DNA of 64,000 nt from Odontocerum albicorne (taxonomy: Eukaryota > Arthropoda > Insecta > Trichoptera > Odontoceridae): NCBI GenBank assembly GCA_949825065.1, contig OX463848.1, positions 25,018,986 to 25,082,985 on the forward strand, given 5' to 3'. Within the stretch, counting starts at the first letter, position 1, and the number at the start of each line of letters is the position of its first letter. The translations under genes were made by a program, and so were the position numbers. The notes beneath the pieces are model-generated. The model was not told the origin of the DNA, searched no databases, and saw only the letters and a program-made list of their open reading frames with translations. Positions 22,301 through 34,450 of this stretch are shown piece after piece.

Positions 22301-23221
22301 TAATTGAAGTAAGATAATAATTGTTTTTTTTTATTTAGATGAATTTCGTTTTTTTCTTTCTCTACTCGTATAACAAAATTTATTGAAATAATCGCAAGGT
22401 GTGTTGAAAACTTTGTTCCCGAAGGATAGTCATTAAATTTTAATAGAAATTCTCGCGAAAACTTTCTTCCGCTTCCAGTTTGTATCGAAAATAAATTTTA
22501 ATCTGTGGAAATTTATTTTGACAAGTTTGTTGAGCCTCTTGTTTATTAGTCCCGTCACTGTTTTTTTTTAAATATCTTACTTAACATTTTTGACATATTT
22601 GGGTCTATTTTTACATCTGGAGAAGAATGTAAAAAATAAAATATCATGAAAGAAGCTGAATTCAAGAAAAAAATTGTTTTATTGGTTATTTTTGTATTAC
22701 TTTTTAAGTAAACATAATGAAATCAAAGCAAATTTTAATAAAAGAGCACAATTCAAAACAAAAAATTGTGTACTTTGGTCGAAGATTTTTTTCTGATTTA
22801 TTCATAAATGTTTTTACATTTTTCAATGTCGTTATTGATATCCATTTTTTAGTTTGTGATTCATTTGAAATTTAATTTTCTTTTGTATAAAATGATTGAA
22901 TTTTATATTTTGTAAAAGCTACAGCCGTTAAAAATTGATAAATAAATATTTATTGATTTATTATTTGGAAAAAGCTCGATGCAATAACTAATCAAATGCT
23001 GTGGATATATGGCACTTGTGTATTAGGTAATTTTGTAAAATCTGTAATTCTAGATTTATATTATATAGCTAGAACAACAGATTATTTATAACAGATGGTA
23101 TTGAGTAAGTAAATGAAATCAGAAACATTGACTACTAGTGTTGGATTTTCATACATTTTGAAATAACTTACTAACCTACCTCAGACGATCAAAAAACTTC
23201 TGTCGAGCTTAAGCTTTCCCG
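22301..23221. other. Unassigned AT-rich DNA
   Basis: Long A/T runs only. Confidence 0.4.
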
Positions 23222-23348
23222 ACGACTTTTTTATAAATACCATATCAATCGGTCACTCGCCGTCTCTTCTCAGTCCCCTTCTATTCCTAACCTCCTAAGA
23301 TCCTGCTGTACGTAATCTAAAACTCTGTGTCTCGGTCTGCCATATGGC
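23222..23348 (-). pseudogene. LINE C-terminal fragment, second family
   Basis: The minus strand reads YGRPRHRVLDYVQQDLRRLG and, after a stop, EETASDRLIW. This is the typical C-terminus GRPxxRWLDxVxEDLxxLG ... AxDRxxWR of RTE-like elements. Confidence 0.6.
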
Positions 23349-23529
23349 GTTTCAATGTTGTTGGGTTTTGCGTAATAATCTTTACTGGTGTTTTCAAACA
23401 ACGTTTTTAACGCAAAGAATCAACAAATATATTTTTAAAACAAGTATTCGGAATTGTCACTTTTTAAAAAATGTTTGGACATATAAAACGAATTATTTAA
23501 GAAATATTAAAAAAACAAATATATGGTAC

Positions 23530-23762
23530 AGTACCCGGCGGTAAGTAATACACATCGGGCTTAAGAAAGATACTGTCGGCCATAATCGGCTAATTTCGGC
23601 TTTGTAAAGCGTCGTCTCTGTCATTAATACACGTGCTCCGTCGCGATTTGTCAGTCATTGTCAAGCGACAGAGACGATGCTCTACAAAGCCGCAGTTAGC
23701 CGATTATGTCCAACAGTATCTTTCTTAAACCCGATGTGTATTACTTACCGAAGGGTACTGTA
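23530..23762. mobile_element. MITE, copy 2
   Basis: TA|CAGTACCCGGCGGTAAGTAA at the left and reversed TA|CAGTACCCTTCGGTAAGTAA at the right give terminal repeats with TA target sites. Long subterminal arms (GGGCTTAAGAAAGATACTGT and its inverse) make most of it a foldback. Same family as 21.83 kb. Confidence 0.8.
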
Positions 23763-23814
23763 CATCGTTTGCACAAGTGTGAGTTAAAGTCATGATATAC
23801 TTAAAAAGAAAGCA

Positions 23815-23985
23815 TGTTTAAATCGAGTGAATGATATTTTGAAAGAAAGAAGTGTTAAAACTGAAATAAATCTTAGGAGTTGTATGAAAAGGTTTATGAA
23901 TATTAAAAAAGCGAAGATAGTGTGTCGAGATATTCTATATCCCGAAAGGGAAATGGCGCGATGTTATGTATGTATATTTGTAAAC
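23815..23985 (+). pseudogene. LINE C-terminal fragment
   Basis: It reads RVNDILKERSVKTEINLRSC, MKRFMNIKKAKIVCRDI, then YPEREMA and the tail GGGAAATGGCGCGATG. It is the same family as at 51.9-52.07 and 63.1-63.26 kb. Confidence 0.65.
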
Positions 23986-23989
23986 ATTA

Positions 23990-24160
23990 ACGTCTGTTTT
24001 CCTACCCGGAGGTTTTGGGTTCGATTCAATATTAAAAAAAAGTTTTCAATCTGGTTCTCATTTAAAGCCCCATGAACATCTTTCTGGTTGGTTGGAAGAT
24101 ATCGCTACATAGCAATGATTCCACAGGGTTGTTCTGTATACAAATAAAATGTTAGACATG
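23990..24160 (+). mobile_element. SINE (family 2 body)
   Basis: CTACCCGGAGGTTTTGGGTT then CGATTC is the B-box region. The body has GGTTGGTTGGAAGATATCGC and TGTTCTGTATACAAATAAA. Confidence 0.6.
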
Positions 24161-25454
24161 GTTAACTCGGGTGCTGCTATATGTAGCTGCCAGACGTAAT
24201 TTGTTTAATAATAGTGGGTTCGAGTCCCTTGTGAAAACGCCGTTGAGAAGAGATTGTTTCCTTAATGGCGCTGTATAAAATCGTTATTTAATTAATTTAT
24301 TAATTACGACAAAAATGTGTCGTGAAACATGATGTTAATTAAAATCCTATTTCTTTTTTTCACTCATTTATTAAAATAAATCTTACTAATATTATGATGT
24401 TGTTTATTGTTGATAGAATGAATGTAAAATCAAGTCCTCTTTCTAAAGCCAAATCATTTCATTATTAACTTTGAAGATTATAAGCGGAATCGCCTTAGAG
24501 AGGCGTACACTTTTGTTAGGGATCATTCAGGACCTTTATTGCTTTGATATCAGACACGTGAATGGGGCTTAAGAATACTCTAAGGACATTGTGAAAGAAA
24601 AAAGGAAGAATGAAAGAGTATCCATTGTTTTATCCTTTTGTTTCTTTTCGTCGGCCATCTTGTCTTCATTTCATGTATGCAAAATATTTTAAAGAAGTAT
24701 TGCGTTTTTAAAGTGAATCAACAACTAACGACACTAACGTTGGAAACGAATTGAGTTTTCATTTTCTAGTAACAACTATGTTTTTTGTAGTAGTTAGTTG
24801 AGTTTCGAGGTGTTGGTTTTTCGTAAATTTTCTGGCATAAACATTTGTAGTTGTACCAATAAATGAAGAGCTGAGGAGCTTTTTTGGACAACGTAGGACC
24901 GTGATTCTTTTATAGGTATCGCTAACGTGGGATTGGAACCAAAATGAAGATAACAATAGAGAATAGTGGATATCCTTATATTTCTTTGCTTAAATTGAAG
25001 TGACTCACTTTAACTTCTTTGAGAAGAGAAAATAAAATACCCCCTGCTGATCCAATCACTTAGACAGAAAATGTTTCCATTAAATAAGATAAATAATTGC
25101 CTACCCAGTAGGAGGCTTTAAATGTTAAAATGTCATTTTGTTATACTGTTGACACTGACTAGGTCAGGTCACCTTGAATTTGATTAGGCGGTCAGTGCAC
25201 GATTTCCAAAGTTTAGGAAATGACGGTGTACGCGCAGAATAAACCTTATTTGGTAGGATACCGTTTCAAAAGGATGTTGATTTATACAAATAATTTTTGG
25301 TTTGGAGACCTTGGTTTTTGAAATGACTTTACTTAAATTGACTAAGAAATTTTCATTAAACCTGTCAATATCTGAATTTAGAGCTGTGACGATTTTTCAT
25401 TATTAAGTCATGCTAAGTCATTTTGAAAGCAAATAGATAAATTATAATTGTCAC
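24161..25454. other. Unassigned DNA
   Basis: A B-box-like GGGTTCGAGTCCC at 24207 may be a SINE scrap. The rest is unrecognised. Confidence 0.35.
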
Positions 25455-25700
25455 ATACATACACTTCATCACGCTGTGTCCCTTGCGGGATAGTTAGATA
25501 TAATAAATCTCCATTATTTTATATCCAAACACACAATTTGTTTCTCTTCCATATTCATACATCTCGTCTTGTACAATCTTCTTTCATTCATTTTTATCAC
25601 TTTACCTTGTTTCAAAATTGAATCCATTTAACCCTGCCACATTTTTCTCGATCAACCTCTTCCACGATCACTGTCACAAGATTTAACAAGTTTAAACGAA
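25455..25700 (-). pseudogene. LINE C-terminal fragment
   Basis: The minus strand reads ERRLYKTRCMNMEEKQIVCL, then WRFIISNYPARDTA and the tail CACAGCGTGATG. Same family as 23.8 kb, degraded. Confidence 0.55.
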
Positions 25701-25765
25701 ATTCTTGTTTGTTTTCATTTGTTTTGTAAAAAATATAATTATATTTATTGCTCATATATAATATA

Positions 25766-26375
25766 CAGGGTGCGTTTTATGTTCCAGGCTGATTTTGTTT
25801 GGCCACCATTTTGATTTGGCTGTTATTTGTCAGTTCATATTTAACAGTCATGGAGAATGGTCTATAATAATTTATTATGGAACATCCAACTTCGCAACAA
25901 CGTGTTGAAGTTATTAAAACATTTTATTTAAATATATGTACAATTGTGAATATGCGAAGACAATTACGTGTTTTTTTTATAAATCATGTGCCAAGCTAGT
26001 CAACCATTCAGCGTGTAATTAATAATTTTGGAAAATTTGCATACACTGGGAGATAAAACAAAGTCTGGGTGACAACGTAGCTAACGTACACCAGATAAGA
26101 TTGATGCAGTAAGGCAGAGTGTTGGTGAACGTCCGTGCACCTCTCATGGACGCCGTCCACAAGAATTAGGAATGTCTCCATCATGTTTGTTAAAAATTAT
26201 CAACAAAGGTTTGCATTTTTATCCGTATAAAATTCAATTAATACAAGAGCTTCTGGAAAATGATCGTAAACGGCGGCGAGATTGGAGGGCTCGGGTTTTA
26301 CAGGTCGGTATAGACGACCACCATTTTTGGCAAAAAATCATCAATATATTATATTTTTATAGCTTTTGTTGTATT
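25766..26375 (+). mobile_element. Truncated Tc1/mariner-superfamily element
   Basis: A TA-flanked end CAGGGTGCGTTTTATGTTCC begins the element at 25766. A transposase relic starts at ATG 25877 (MEHPTSQQRVEVIKTF), carries stops, then continues as RQSVGERPCTSHGRRPQELG and GLHFYPYKIQLIQELLEND, the N-terminal HTH pair of this group. It stops before the first catalytic Asp. No matching right end was found. Confidence 0.7.
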
Positions 26376-26762
26376 GCATAACCGTGCCAACTAACAGAAA
26401 TTAATTATTGTTTTAATTAAACATAAAAAATGTCTTTCAAGAATAACTGTGTTGATACACGACAGTAGTTTTTTGTGTCTATCTTCTATTTGTGTTGTTT
26501 ATGAACGTGATTAAGTTAACTGACGTATATTAATTAGTTTTACGACCGAGATAACATTTTTACTCTTTCAGTGTATTTCGTCCGAAAAAGAGAAAGACAA
26601 AAAGTGAAAAGATAAATACGAGAGATTGTTGTTATTTCTTAAGCTCAAAAGAAATTTTAGTGTTTGACATTTCATTACATTTTCGTGCGGCATCTCCTAG
26701 AAGACGTAATCCGCATTAACACAGAAAAAATAGCTTTTTTTATTTGTCTTGAAAGGTTTTTT

Positions 26763-26960
26763 TTAGCTCTTACTAGTTGCGTTTTTACCAAGGTTATGAT
26801 CGAATTGATTCATTAGAATTACTGTCACGAATCTCGTCACAACGCCCCTATTGGGGTTGATAAAGGTACTAGATCTCCACGTCACTAATTCTGGTATGCA
26901 TTTCTCGCTTTTGATACATCTATCTTTTGACACATCTATGGTATACACGACGTCATGCAT
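26763..26960 (-). pseudogene. Possible LINE C-terminal fragment (weak)
   Basis: The minus frame has DRCIKSEKCIPELVTWRSST, then INPNRGVVTRF. Spacing of Cys, WRS and NP(x)G resembles the window's LINE C-terminus, but similarity is low. Confidence 0.3.
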
Positions 26961-27154
26961 ACACTTCTTTTTTAATTTAATTTTACTAATTTCTTCTTTT
27001 TAGCCTTAGATATTTTCTTAGATGTGGATTTCAAATGACTTTATCTTTTTAATCAACTTTGTGACATGTTTCTGTTCCCAATGATAATTAATGAAGTGTA
27101 GGATACTGTATTATCGACTTTGTATTGTATGTTTTGGGAACCATCTATCTAAAC

Positions 27155-27384
27155 CAGGCCTTCTTAAACTATGGGTCGCGACCCCAAATGGGGTCGCGTA
27201 GCAAAATTCTGGGGTCGCGAGAGATTTTAATGTCAAATATTTATATACACGATTTTATAACATCTAGATGTCATCATCAAAAATCATCAAAAAATATTTA
27301 TCTTTCTTTTATATTTATATGGGGTCGCCAGGAAACTCGCAATCATAAATGGGGTCGTGAATGAAAAAAGTTTAAGAAGCCCTG
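27155..27384. mobile_element. hAT-type MITE with perfect 8-bp target duplication
   Basis: Ends CAGGCCTTCTTAAACT and (reversed) CAGGGCTTCTTAAACT enclose 230 bp with several GGGGTCGCGA-like segments. ATCTAAAC is duplicated exactly at 27147-27154 and 27385-27392, the size used by hAT elements. Confidence 0.9.
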
Positions 27385-27699
27385 ATCTAAACTAATACGA
27401 CAGAATCTTGCATTTAGTGTAAATAATACACTCAAGAGCAAGAATATTTTTTAAAACCTTAGACTTAATTCAGGCCTGAAGAGGTTATTATATTAAACAC
27501 ATTGACAACGAAAAGTCCGTATGCTCTAGTGTTACTGACTTTTCGTCCTTTTGGATGTTGAAAGTAATCGGGACTTCTTGTGAGATGATTATGGAACACT
27601 TCGTTGTATATTACAGGTTTTCGGATATTATTTGCGACAAATTATTATGTATGTTAAATATATAAGCTAAGGCAATACAATTTATAGATTGTGAACTTT

Positions 27700-28170
27700 A
27701 TGGCTATCGGTGTTGTTGTTGGGTCTCGTAGTCGACGATCCTCTCGCTATTAAATTCGTTCGAGGAGTTGTGAGCTGTCCAGCATTACTACAAAGGTTAG
27801 CGTTAAATGTTCCTAACAATTACACTAGACTGCGCCGGCAAGAACTGTTCTCAATAACATGCGCAAGAACGGGTCTTCCAGCCGCTATGCCTCTTGGAAG
27901 GGCCTTGACTCTTCTGAATATCATATCACATTACCAAATGCAGTGTTAAATTTTCTTCTTAGATTGAGCGCGTTAGAAAGCACTCATCAACATACTTAAG
28001 TGACTGAATTAATGTGTATCATATGTTTTTTGTGCATATACTCGTATGTATGCTTATGCATTATTTTTTATTTTATATAATTTTTTTTATGTAATTTTTA
28101 TTCTTTTTTAATGTCTTGTATTTTTCAAAGTAATTGAGCTAAGCCTGTTTTGAAAAAATAAATAAATATT
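27700..28170 (+). pseudogene. CR1/Jockey-like LINE 3' end, copy 1
   Basis: The frame FVRGVVSCPALLQRLALNVP, then RQELFSITCARTGLPAAMPL, is the C-terminal tail of CR1/Jockey-type reverse transcriptases (nuclear-entry of the pattern LLxxIxFxVP ... ELFxxPxARTxxxxxSP). It shares its end, including the tail TTGAAAAAATAAATAAAT, with the copy at 60915-61430. A segment (TLPNGTASDIDIFHITLPI in copy 2) is deleted here. Confidence 0.7.
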
Positions 28171-28339
28171 CCAACGTCAATTCAATTGGAAAACGAAGCG
28201 GCGCCTAGAAATTTATGTTTCTTTTCTTCTCTTAAAAGTAAGCGAGCCGAGCCAATTCAGAGTTTGAATTACTGGAGCTGATGGTAAACCAAAGGGAGAC
28301 GATCGGAGGACACCGACATGTTTTTAATTTTTTTTTTTA

Positions 28340-28462
28340 AGAATATACATGATCAAAGTCATAGGTATCCTTATATCCACGACTACTAGGCGGAAAAAAT
28401 GCCTGTCTTTCGAGGGGAGTAGTTCGAACCGGCGTCCTTTCGTATGAAAGTCCGATGCGTTA
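28340..28462 (-). mobile_element. tRNA-derived SINE (family 1), copy 2
   Basis: The minus strand has GGTTCGAACTACTCCCC fused over a deletion and ends GGATACCTATGACTTTG with an A-rich tail. Its head is shortened compared with the 7.9-kb copy. Confidence 0.6.
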
Positions 28463-28479
28463 TACAAGCTTTTATTATT

Positions 28480-28612
28480 CAACGTTTTGCTCATGTGGAA
28501 TGCTCCACACTGTCAGTCATGTCGTAGAGGAGTGTCCGATATATTTAACCCCTAAAAGAGAGGAGGAAATTGATCAAGCTACACTTGAGGTGGGATTGTG
28601 GATGTGAAGCCT
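28480..28612 (+). pseudogene. LINE C-terminal zinc-knuckle fragment
   Basis: The frame CGMLHTVSHVVEECPIYL shows the C-x4-H-x3-H-x4-C type motif found after the reverse transcriptase in I/R1-like elements. It is followed by KREEEIDQATLEVGLWM and a stop. Confidence 0.5.
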
Positions 28613-30074
28613 AAACACCTGCGTGTGAGAAAGAAATCATACGAAACACCAAGAAAAATATTTATTATTAGCTTTCTAATGTTGAACAAATTCTTAGAAA
28701 TGATCCTAAAGATAATGTCATATTACGAAAAGGAATAAATAAATAATCTATTTAATGTTTTTATTCTTAGGTAAATGGAGTTTACAAATTCAAATAGATT
28801 AGAACAAGAAGTGTCACGACAAAATATAATATTATTTTGTATAGTTCGTCATTACACAGTGTAATAATTAATAGCCGACAACGAAGCATACAATTTTAAT
28901 TAATGAACCACGTTCCGTCCGTAGGCTAATCATTAATAAAACTTGTTTTAATCACAGCATAACGAGTGAAAAAGCATTTTGTACTAAATTAAATACTGAC
29001 GCTTAAAATGTCTCTATTACAATAAGCAAACTAAACACGATAAGGACAGAATACAAACAACAAATAAGAGCTTCATATCATATTTAGGGGAAATAATTAA
29101 TTTATTATAACCTAAAGCTAATTAAATATTCAAAAGTAGCATTAAAATATAGAGATACATCGAGTTAAATTTAGTATTTTTTGGATATATTTGAAGATTT
29201 TAACAGCTGTTTGCCACTTGTTTGAAATATTTTTCAGATTTATTGCCGTGTTGTTGTTAGCTTCAATTATTGCCTACGTTTCCTTCAGGGCGATGTCAAA
29301 ACATTACCAAATACTGTAAACGCACAAGGAGCATCCACTCACCCGCACACGAGACCGCAATGTGGATACGTGTTTGGTCCACTCTGCCACCCGCTTTCAC
29401 GAATGCAACATGAATATCACCAGTGCTGAACCCAGTGGGTACATCACGCGCAATACCCTACATGACTATTTAGAATTTACCTACTTATGTTATCTCCTTT
29501 GTATCTTTATCTATCTTTCAAAATTTAAAGCCATGCACATTTAAGGTGTATTCCGACATTATGTTGTTTAAGTGTTTATACATTTCAATTGTCTTTTTGA
29601 TGAGGCATGAATAATAGTTTTATATCTTATTTATTATGGTCGGTTCGAACGAGAAACGATGCCTAATATCGATTTAGTTATCCAAATCTTTTTAGGGCTT
29701 TCAAGTTCTTTTCTGTGACGTTCTTCAAATTTGATCTTCAAAATTATGTTATCTATGTCGCCATTTTGGCTATCGAATTAATGAGCACTGTTCATTGTCA
29801 GGGGTGGTATATGGTAATTTGATGAGATAATTATTTATTTTAATTTCATATGCATTTTTTTGTATGAAAACATCAGTTGCATCTTTTTAACTTATTGCCA
29901 CTCGATTTATTATGTTTTTGATGTAGGAAAGGTAAGCCATCCCATGCGAAACTCCATTTGGATTTTTAAAACGCTGAATTGGTGACGCAATTTTTGGTGA
30001 TGCGTAAAATATTAACATTTTTATAATCGTATTTTTAAGGGCTTCAGTTAACGATGCAAGTTCATCATCTAGAT
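28613..30074. other. Unassigned DNA apart from the 29.4-kb exon candidate
   Basis: GC-richer only at about 29240-29470. Confidence 0.35.
29343..29457 (-). CDS. Candidate internal exon, unidentified protein
   Basis: A GC-richer 115-bp block on the minus strand lies between an AG acceptor (plus-strand ct at 29458-29459) and a GTGAGT donor (rc of 29337-29342). It encodes 38 codons with a balanced composition (for example TGFSTGDIHVAFVKAGGRVD) and one base of the next codon. The polypyrimidine tract before the acceptor is weak, which lowers confidence. The plus strand is also open in places. No family is recognised; a coding fragment of a mobile element is an alternative. Confidence 0.3.
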
Positions 30075-30492
30075 CAGGGGCTCCTAAACTTTGTCACTGG
30101 CAGACTCCTTGGCATCTAGCTAAATTACTAAAGACCCCCAATTAATATAAATTAACTTTGTAATTCTTAACTTTGTTAATTGAGATTAAAAAATAAAATA
30201 ATTATGAAAGCACATACTTTTTTACATTGTATTGTATATTACAAAAACTTCCACGTGCTAGCTACTAATCTTTGCTGGCGTCTCGTGTGCCCCCCCCCCC
30301 ACCCTCCGGTTTTTTATGCATAGCATGCTTATTTGTTGGTATGTACCTAATTACAGCTTCTTGAATACATTGCAAAGTTTAAAAAATCAGCCGTTTTGTA
30401 TATAAATATATTCACTTGCGGATATTACGTGCATGAGGAAGACATTTTGGGCTCGGGGTACGTTTTTGGGGACCCAGTTTAGGAACCAATAG
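30075..30492. mobile_element. hAT-type MITE
   Basis: The left end CAGGGGCTCCTAAACTTTG and right end (reversed) CTATTGGTTCCTAAACTGG enclose 418 bp. TCTAGA occurs on both flanks (30068, 30493), consistent with an eroded 8-bp target duplication. A run of C is at 30291-30300. Confidence 0.7.
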
Positions 30493-31335
30493 TCTAGACA
30501 GTTATTTTGGCAAATTGAAATGACTCTTATCTCTTAAGCATAAATAGCACCAAGCACCATTGATTCATGCCAGCTAGTGATGTACCTAAGGCAATGGTTT
30601 AACTGTACGAGTACCACGAAAACATTGTTTGAAGAAACTTAAAATATTCATGAGGATTACCAACCTCCAATGTGGAGAGGAACGTTGAGAAGAAGAAGGT
30701 GATGGAACGTTGAGTGAAAATGTCAATTAACATCTTGGTTTCCTATATACCTTGTGATCTTATCTTCTTTCTAAAATTTTCATAATTACAACATCAAGAA
30801 AAGACAACTTTTCAACATCCATTTATCAATGTAAACTTCATATTTTGATAGACCGAGTTTAGATGTTCTTAGAAGATGTTTAAGTTGCCCTGCTCTTGCT
30901 ACCATTAGACCAATACATAATTTACATATCTTATCCACAGTTTCAATTCCATCAGCGTTATGCCAATAACAATCAGTTTAAAGTGTTCTGTGAAGAATTC
31001 GCAGTTAAGGATAATCAACTAGTTATCTTGGCTAACCTACTCAAAAACTTCCCCTTCAAATGAAAATGAACTAGAAGTTAGAATGTATCTGCAATATTTG
31101 ACAGAAATTCTACACGAAACAATCATGGTATTTCTTTAATCTATCATATTCTAGCCTCTAGAGTATCGCATATCTTACTCGTATCTTACGTCTTTCTTTG
31201 ATGACTCACAAGCGCAAGCTTTTTCATACCATCCTTCGGCGCTGGCGATGTGACCAAAAATTCTTGATCTTATCGTAAACTGAATATTCACAATATGTCA
31301 GCATCATTCAGCTGTTCCAGGATATATTTCATGTA

Positions 31336-31893
31336 AAAGGTCTTTCAAATTGAGCGTTTTTTTTATTCTTGGATAAAACACAGATGGCGTCGCGAACTTG
31401 CCTGGGTATTGTGACATTCGAGAAGTGTAATGTATAACATTTATAAAAATAGAGTCGTATACAATACAACAACGCGTTCAAATTGTTGAATTATTTCATG
31501 TATTGTAATTTCCGGAAACGGTGATGTTAATTGACCACCAAAATCATTGTGATCTGACACCGTTGGACTATTTTCTCTGGGGTTGCGTGAAAAGTCAGGT
31601 CTATAAGAATGACCTCCAATCAATTCCTGAGCTGAAGGACGAAATTATTTTCGTTATTGGTGAGTTAGAACCGCAATTATGCCAAAATGTGATCGTAAGT
31701 TTTGACAAAAGAGTGGACATCTGTGAAGCTGCAAGAGGTGGACATTAGGCGGATATTGTTTTTAGTGTTTAAATGTCATACATTATGGTATACTTCAATG
31801 ACTAATAAAAAGTTTTTTGAAATCAAATCAAATTGTGTGTTTAATTCAAGAAAAAAAAATAGAAAAAAAAAACGCTAAATTTGAAAGACCCTT
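31336..31893 (+). mobile_element. Short Tc1/mariner-superfamily element with TA target sites
   Basis: The left end TA|AAAGGTCTTTCAAATTGAGCG and the right end (reversed) TA|AAGGGTCTTTCAAATTTAGCG form terminal inverted repeats with TA duplications. Inside are scraps of a transposase N-terminus (about 31460) and a longer C-terminal fragment. At about 0.56 kb it is non-autonomous. Confidence 0.8.
31521..31748 (+). pseudogene. Transposase C-terminal fragment (Tc1/mariner superfamily)
   Basis: The reading frame has DLTPLDYFLWGCVKSQVYKN, the segment around the third catalytic Asp, then ELKDEIIFVIGELEPQL and the usual end KRVDICEAARGGH. The first two catalytic residues are absent. Confidence 0.8.
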
Positions 31894-31914
31894 TATATGT
31901 TTTTAAAACTTCTA

Positions 31915-32400
31915 CGCTGCATGTCATTTTCCTTCTCCCGTGATGTCGGACTTAAAGTCCGTCGTCACTAATGTTCTTTAAATAGAAAAATAATAGTGGC
32001 AGTTCCTTATATGTCACTATGCGACGTCGCGCTCATAAAAGAATATAGAATATTCAATATTCTAGTGTAGATCGCGCCAAATGGGGGCGTATTTTGTCCC
32101 CCATAACAGCGTGGGGGGAGGTGAGATCGAACTAAACTGAACTGAGTATGGTTTTAAAATGTCTGCGCTGCGAGTCATTTACTTCTCCTGTGATCTCGGA
32201 CTTTTGGTCCGTCGTCATTACTATTCTATTCATACTTAGGTGTGTCGCCACCGGAGTCCCTTTGGACAGTTCCTTCTTCGTCACTATGGGACGTCGCACT
32301 CATAAAAATATAGAAGACTTCTATCTTCTAGTGTAGATCGCGCAGAATGGTAACTTATTTTGTCCCCCAAAACAGCACGGGTGGTAGTGGGATCGACTAA
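31915..32400. repeat. Duplicated block of about 240 bp
   Basis: Two adjacent copies (about 31915-32150 and 32151-32400) share CTGCG-x-GTCATTT, GACTT-x-x-x-GTCCGTCGTCA, GTCACTATG-x-GACGTCGC, TCTAGTGTAGATCGCGC and TATTTTGTCCCCCA. They are GC-richer than the flanks. No coding frame is recognised. Confidence 0.7.
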
Positions 32401-33889
32401 ATTGTATGTTTTTATGGACAAATGTGACATAAACTAAATTCTCTTATTTGTAAATTTTCATACATTTAAAATGAAAAAAATATGGACTCCTAGTAGGGGT
32501 GACATGCAAAGATGAGGTTAACTAAAATAGCATTTATTTATTCAATGCTTTTATTCAAAATACAATCTGACGGGTATATTGCCTGGTGGCAATATCTTCC
32601 AACCAAACAAACAAAAGTAAATCAAGCAAGTTACACGGTCGTAAAAAAAATTCAAATGACTATCGACCCCTACGAATTCCATGAATACACAAACCTCACA
32701 AAAACGGACAATCACACGAACATTCCTTTTCATATAAAGTAAGATCATCAATCAAAAGAAAAGGAAGGGATGGTGGAGAGGAACGGATAAAAATCAGGAA
32801 TGAAACGCATTGTATTACTTACTATAAATTAAGAGTTTTTTTCAGTCGCTTCTTAAAACATGCCGAGGATGGAGTATTTAGTATGATAGTGGAGATTCAC
32901 GGGACTTACAACATGTGCTAGTTTGTTCGAGCATCGGGACTAAATTCTCTGGATAGGATTTGATTATTGCGAATGATAAGACGATCTCTGTTGCCTCTTA
33001 CTGGAAACATGTGGCATAATTCATGGTACGGATATGGAAATGAATGATTTCTATAAAAATAAATATACATCCTATTTAACGCTAAAATGCTTCCTTTTTT
33101 TATAAACAAAATATAGTTCATTAGCATCATTAATTGAACTAAAGCAGAATAAGGTTTAAACTGAGATATCATTCTTGTTTAAGTCGATATTTGGGTTAAC
33201 ACAGTAAAAAAAATACCAAATATAATAATTTCAGTGATATTGAAGAAAAACCTGAAGCCGTTTAACAAAACGTGTTAGTAACTTATAATCATTGGCCGTT
33301 ATTTAAAATAATCGAGTAGTATAGAAGATACGAGATGTTTAAGAACATTTAGAAAAAACGAAGGATGACCAAATTATTAAAATTTTTAAATAGGGAAGAG
33401 TGAAAAGCCTTTGTAATAGGAGAGTATATCATACATGACGAGGTATATGGATGTGACAGAAATGACAGATCTGTGACGGATCAAATGAAGTGGAGATATC
33501 TGCCAATCCCAATAGAAACATGGCGTGATATAATTGATTATGAAATCAACTTATTTAATGAGATAGATCTCACTAACGTTAGGAAACTGCCTTTACATTA
33601 AACATTATTTATATAATATTTACGTCTTGGAATGTACAAAATTATATAGCTATAACATCGCCATTTGAAAACGATCCACTTAGGAACATAATATCCTTTT
33701 TGCGAAGATACACTTTAGGCTTTTTCCGGTCGATTATTTCGTTTAAAGTTTGTCATACTGCTTCCTTGTTCTGCAGGCAACAGCGTTCCAAACAAACAAA
33801 ACGTTTCGGTTTTCTCAACAGATGTCACCTTACAAAATGTCTTCCGGAATTTATTTACTTCGTTTAACCTTAAACCGGTGTCAGCGTTG
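32401..33889. other. Unassigned DNA
   Basis: No recognisable element; short frames at 32512-32742 and 33715-33906 look like chance. Confidence 0.4.
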
Positions 33890-34450
33890 CTTTGAAAAAG
33901 TAACACCGTTATAACTATTTTCCAATCTAAAGTAGCATTCTACTTTAGACGCTTAATATTAACAGTCGTAAAAAATAAGTAGTGCTAAAATTATGTAATA
34001 ATCGATTGAAGAATTCCACTTAAGACGTTAATTATAGAGTACGCTAAAAAAGAAACCCTGCTTGGACGCTTAATGTTAACAGTTCTAAAGATGAAGTACT
34101 GCAACAACTATTTAAAAATCTTAGTAAGAATGTCACTTAAGACGATAAGTATAAAGTACGTAAAAAAGTAGCACTACTTGGATGCATAATATTAACAGTC
34201 CTAAAAAAGAAGTACTGCTACAACTATTTAAAAATCTAAAGAAGAATGCCACTTACGATATTAAATATAAAGTACGCTAAATAAGTAGCACTGCTATAAC
34301 TGTTTTAATATCTAAAGAAGAATGTTACTCAAAACGATATGTATTGACTACTTAAAAAAAATAACACCGCTCCAAATATTTTGTAATCTTAAGTAGTAAA
34401 CTACTTAAGGTGCGAAGTATAACCACGTTACTTTAAAGCTACACTTAGGC
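33890..34450. repeat. Degenerate tandem repeat, about 118-bp unit
   Basis: Units marked by (A/G)CGCTTAATATTAACAGTC, AAGTACTGC, ACAACTATTTAAAAATC and CACTTAAGACGATAAGTAT recur at about 33952, 34067 and 34182, with eroded copies at both ends. Confidence 0.7.
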
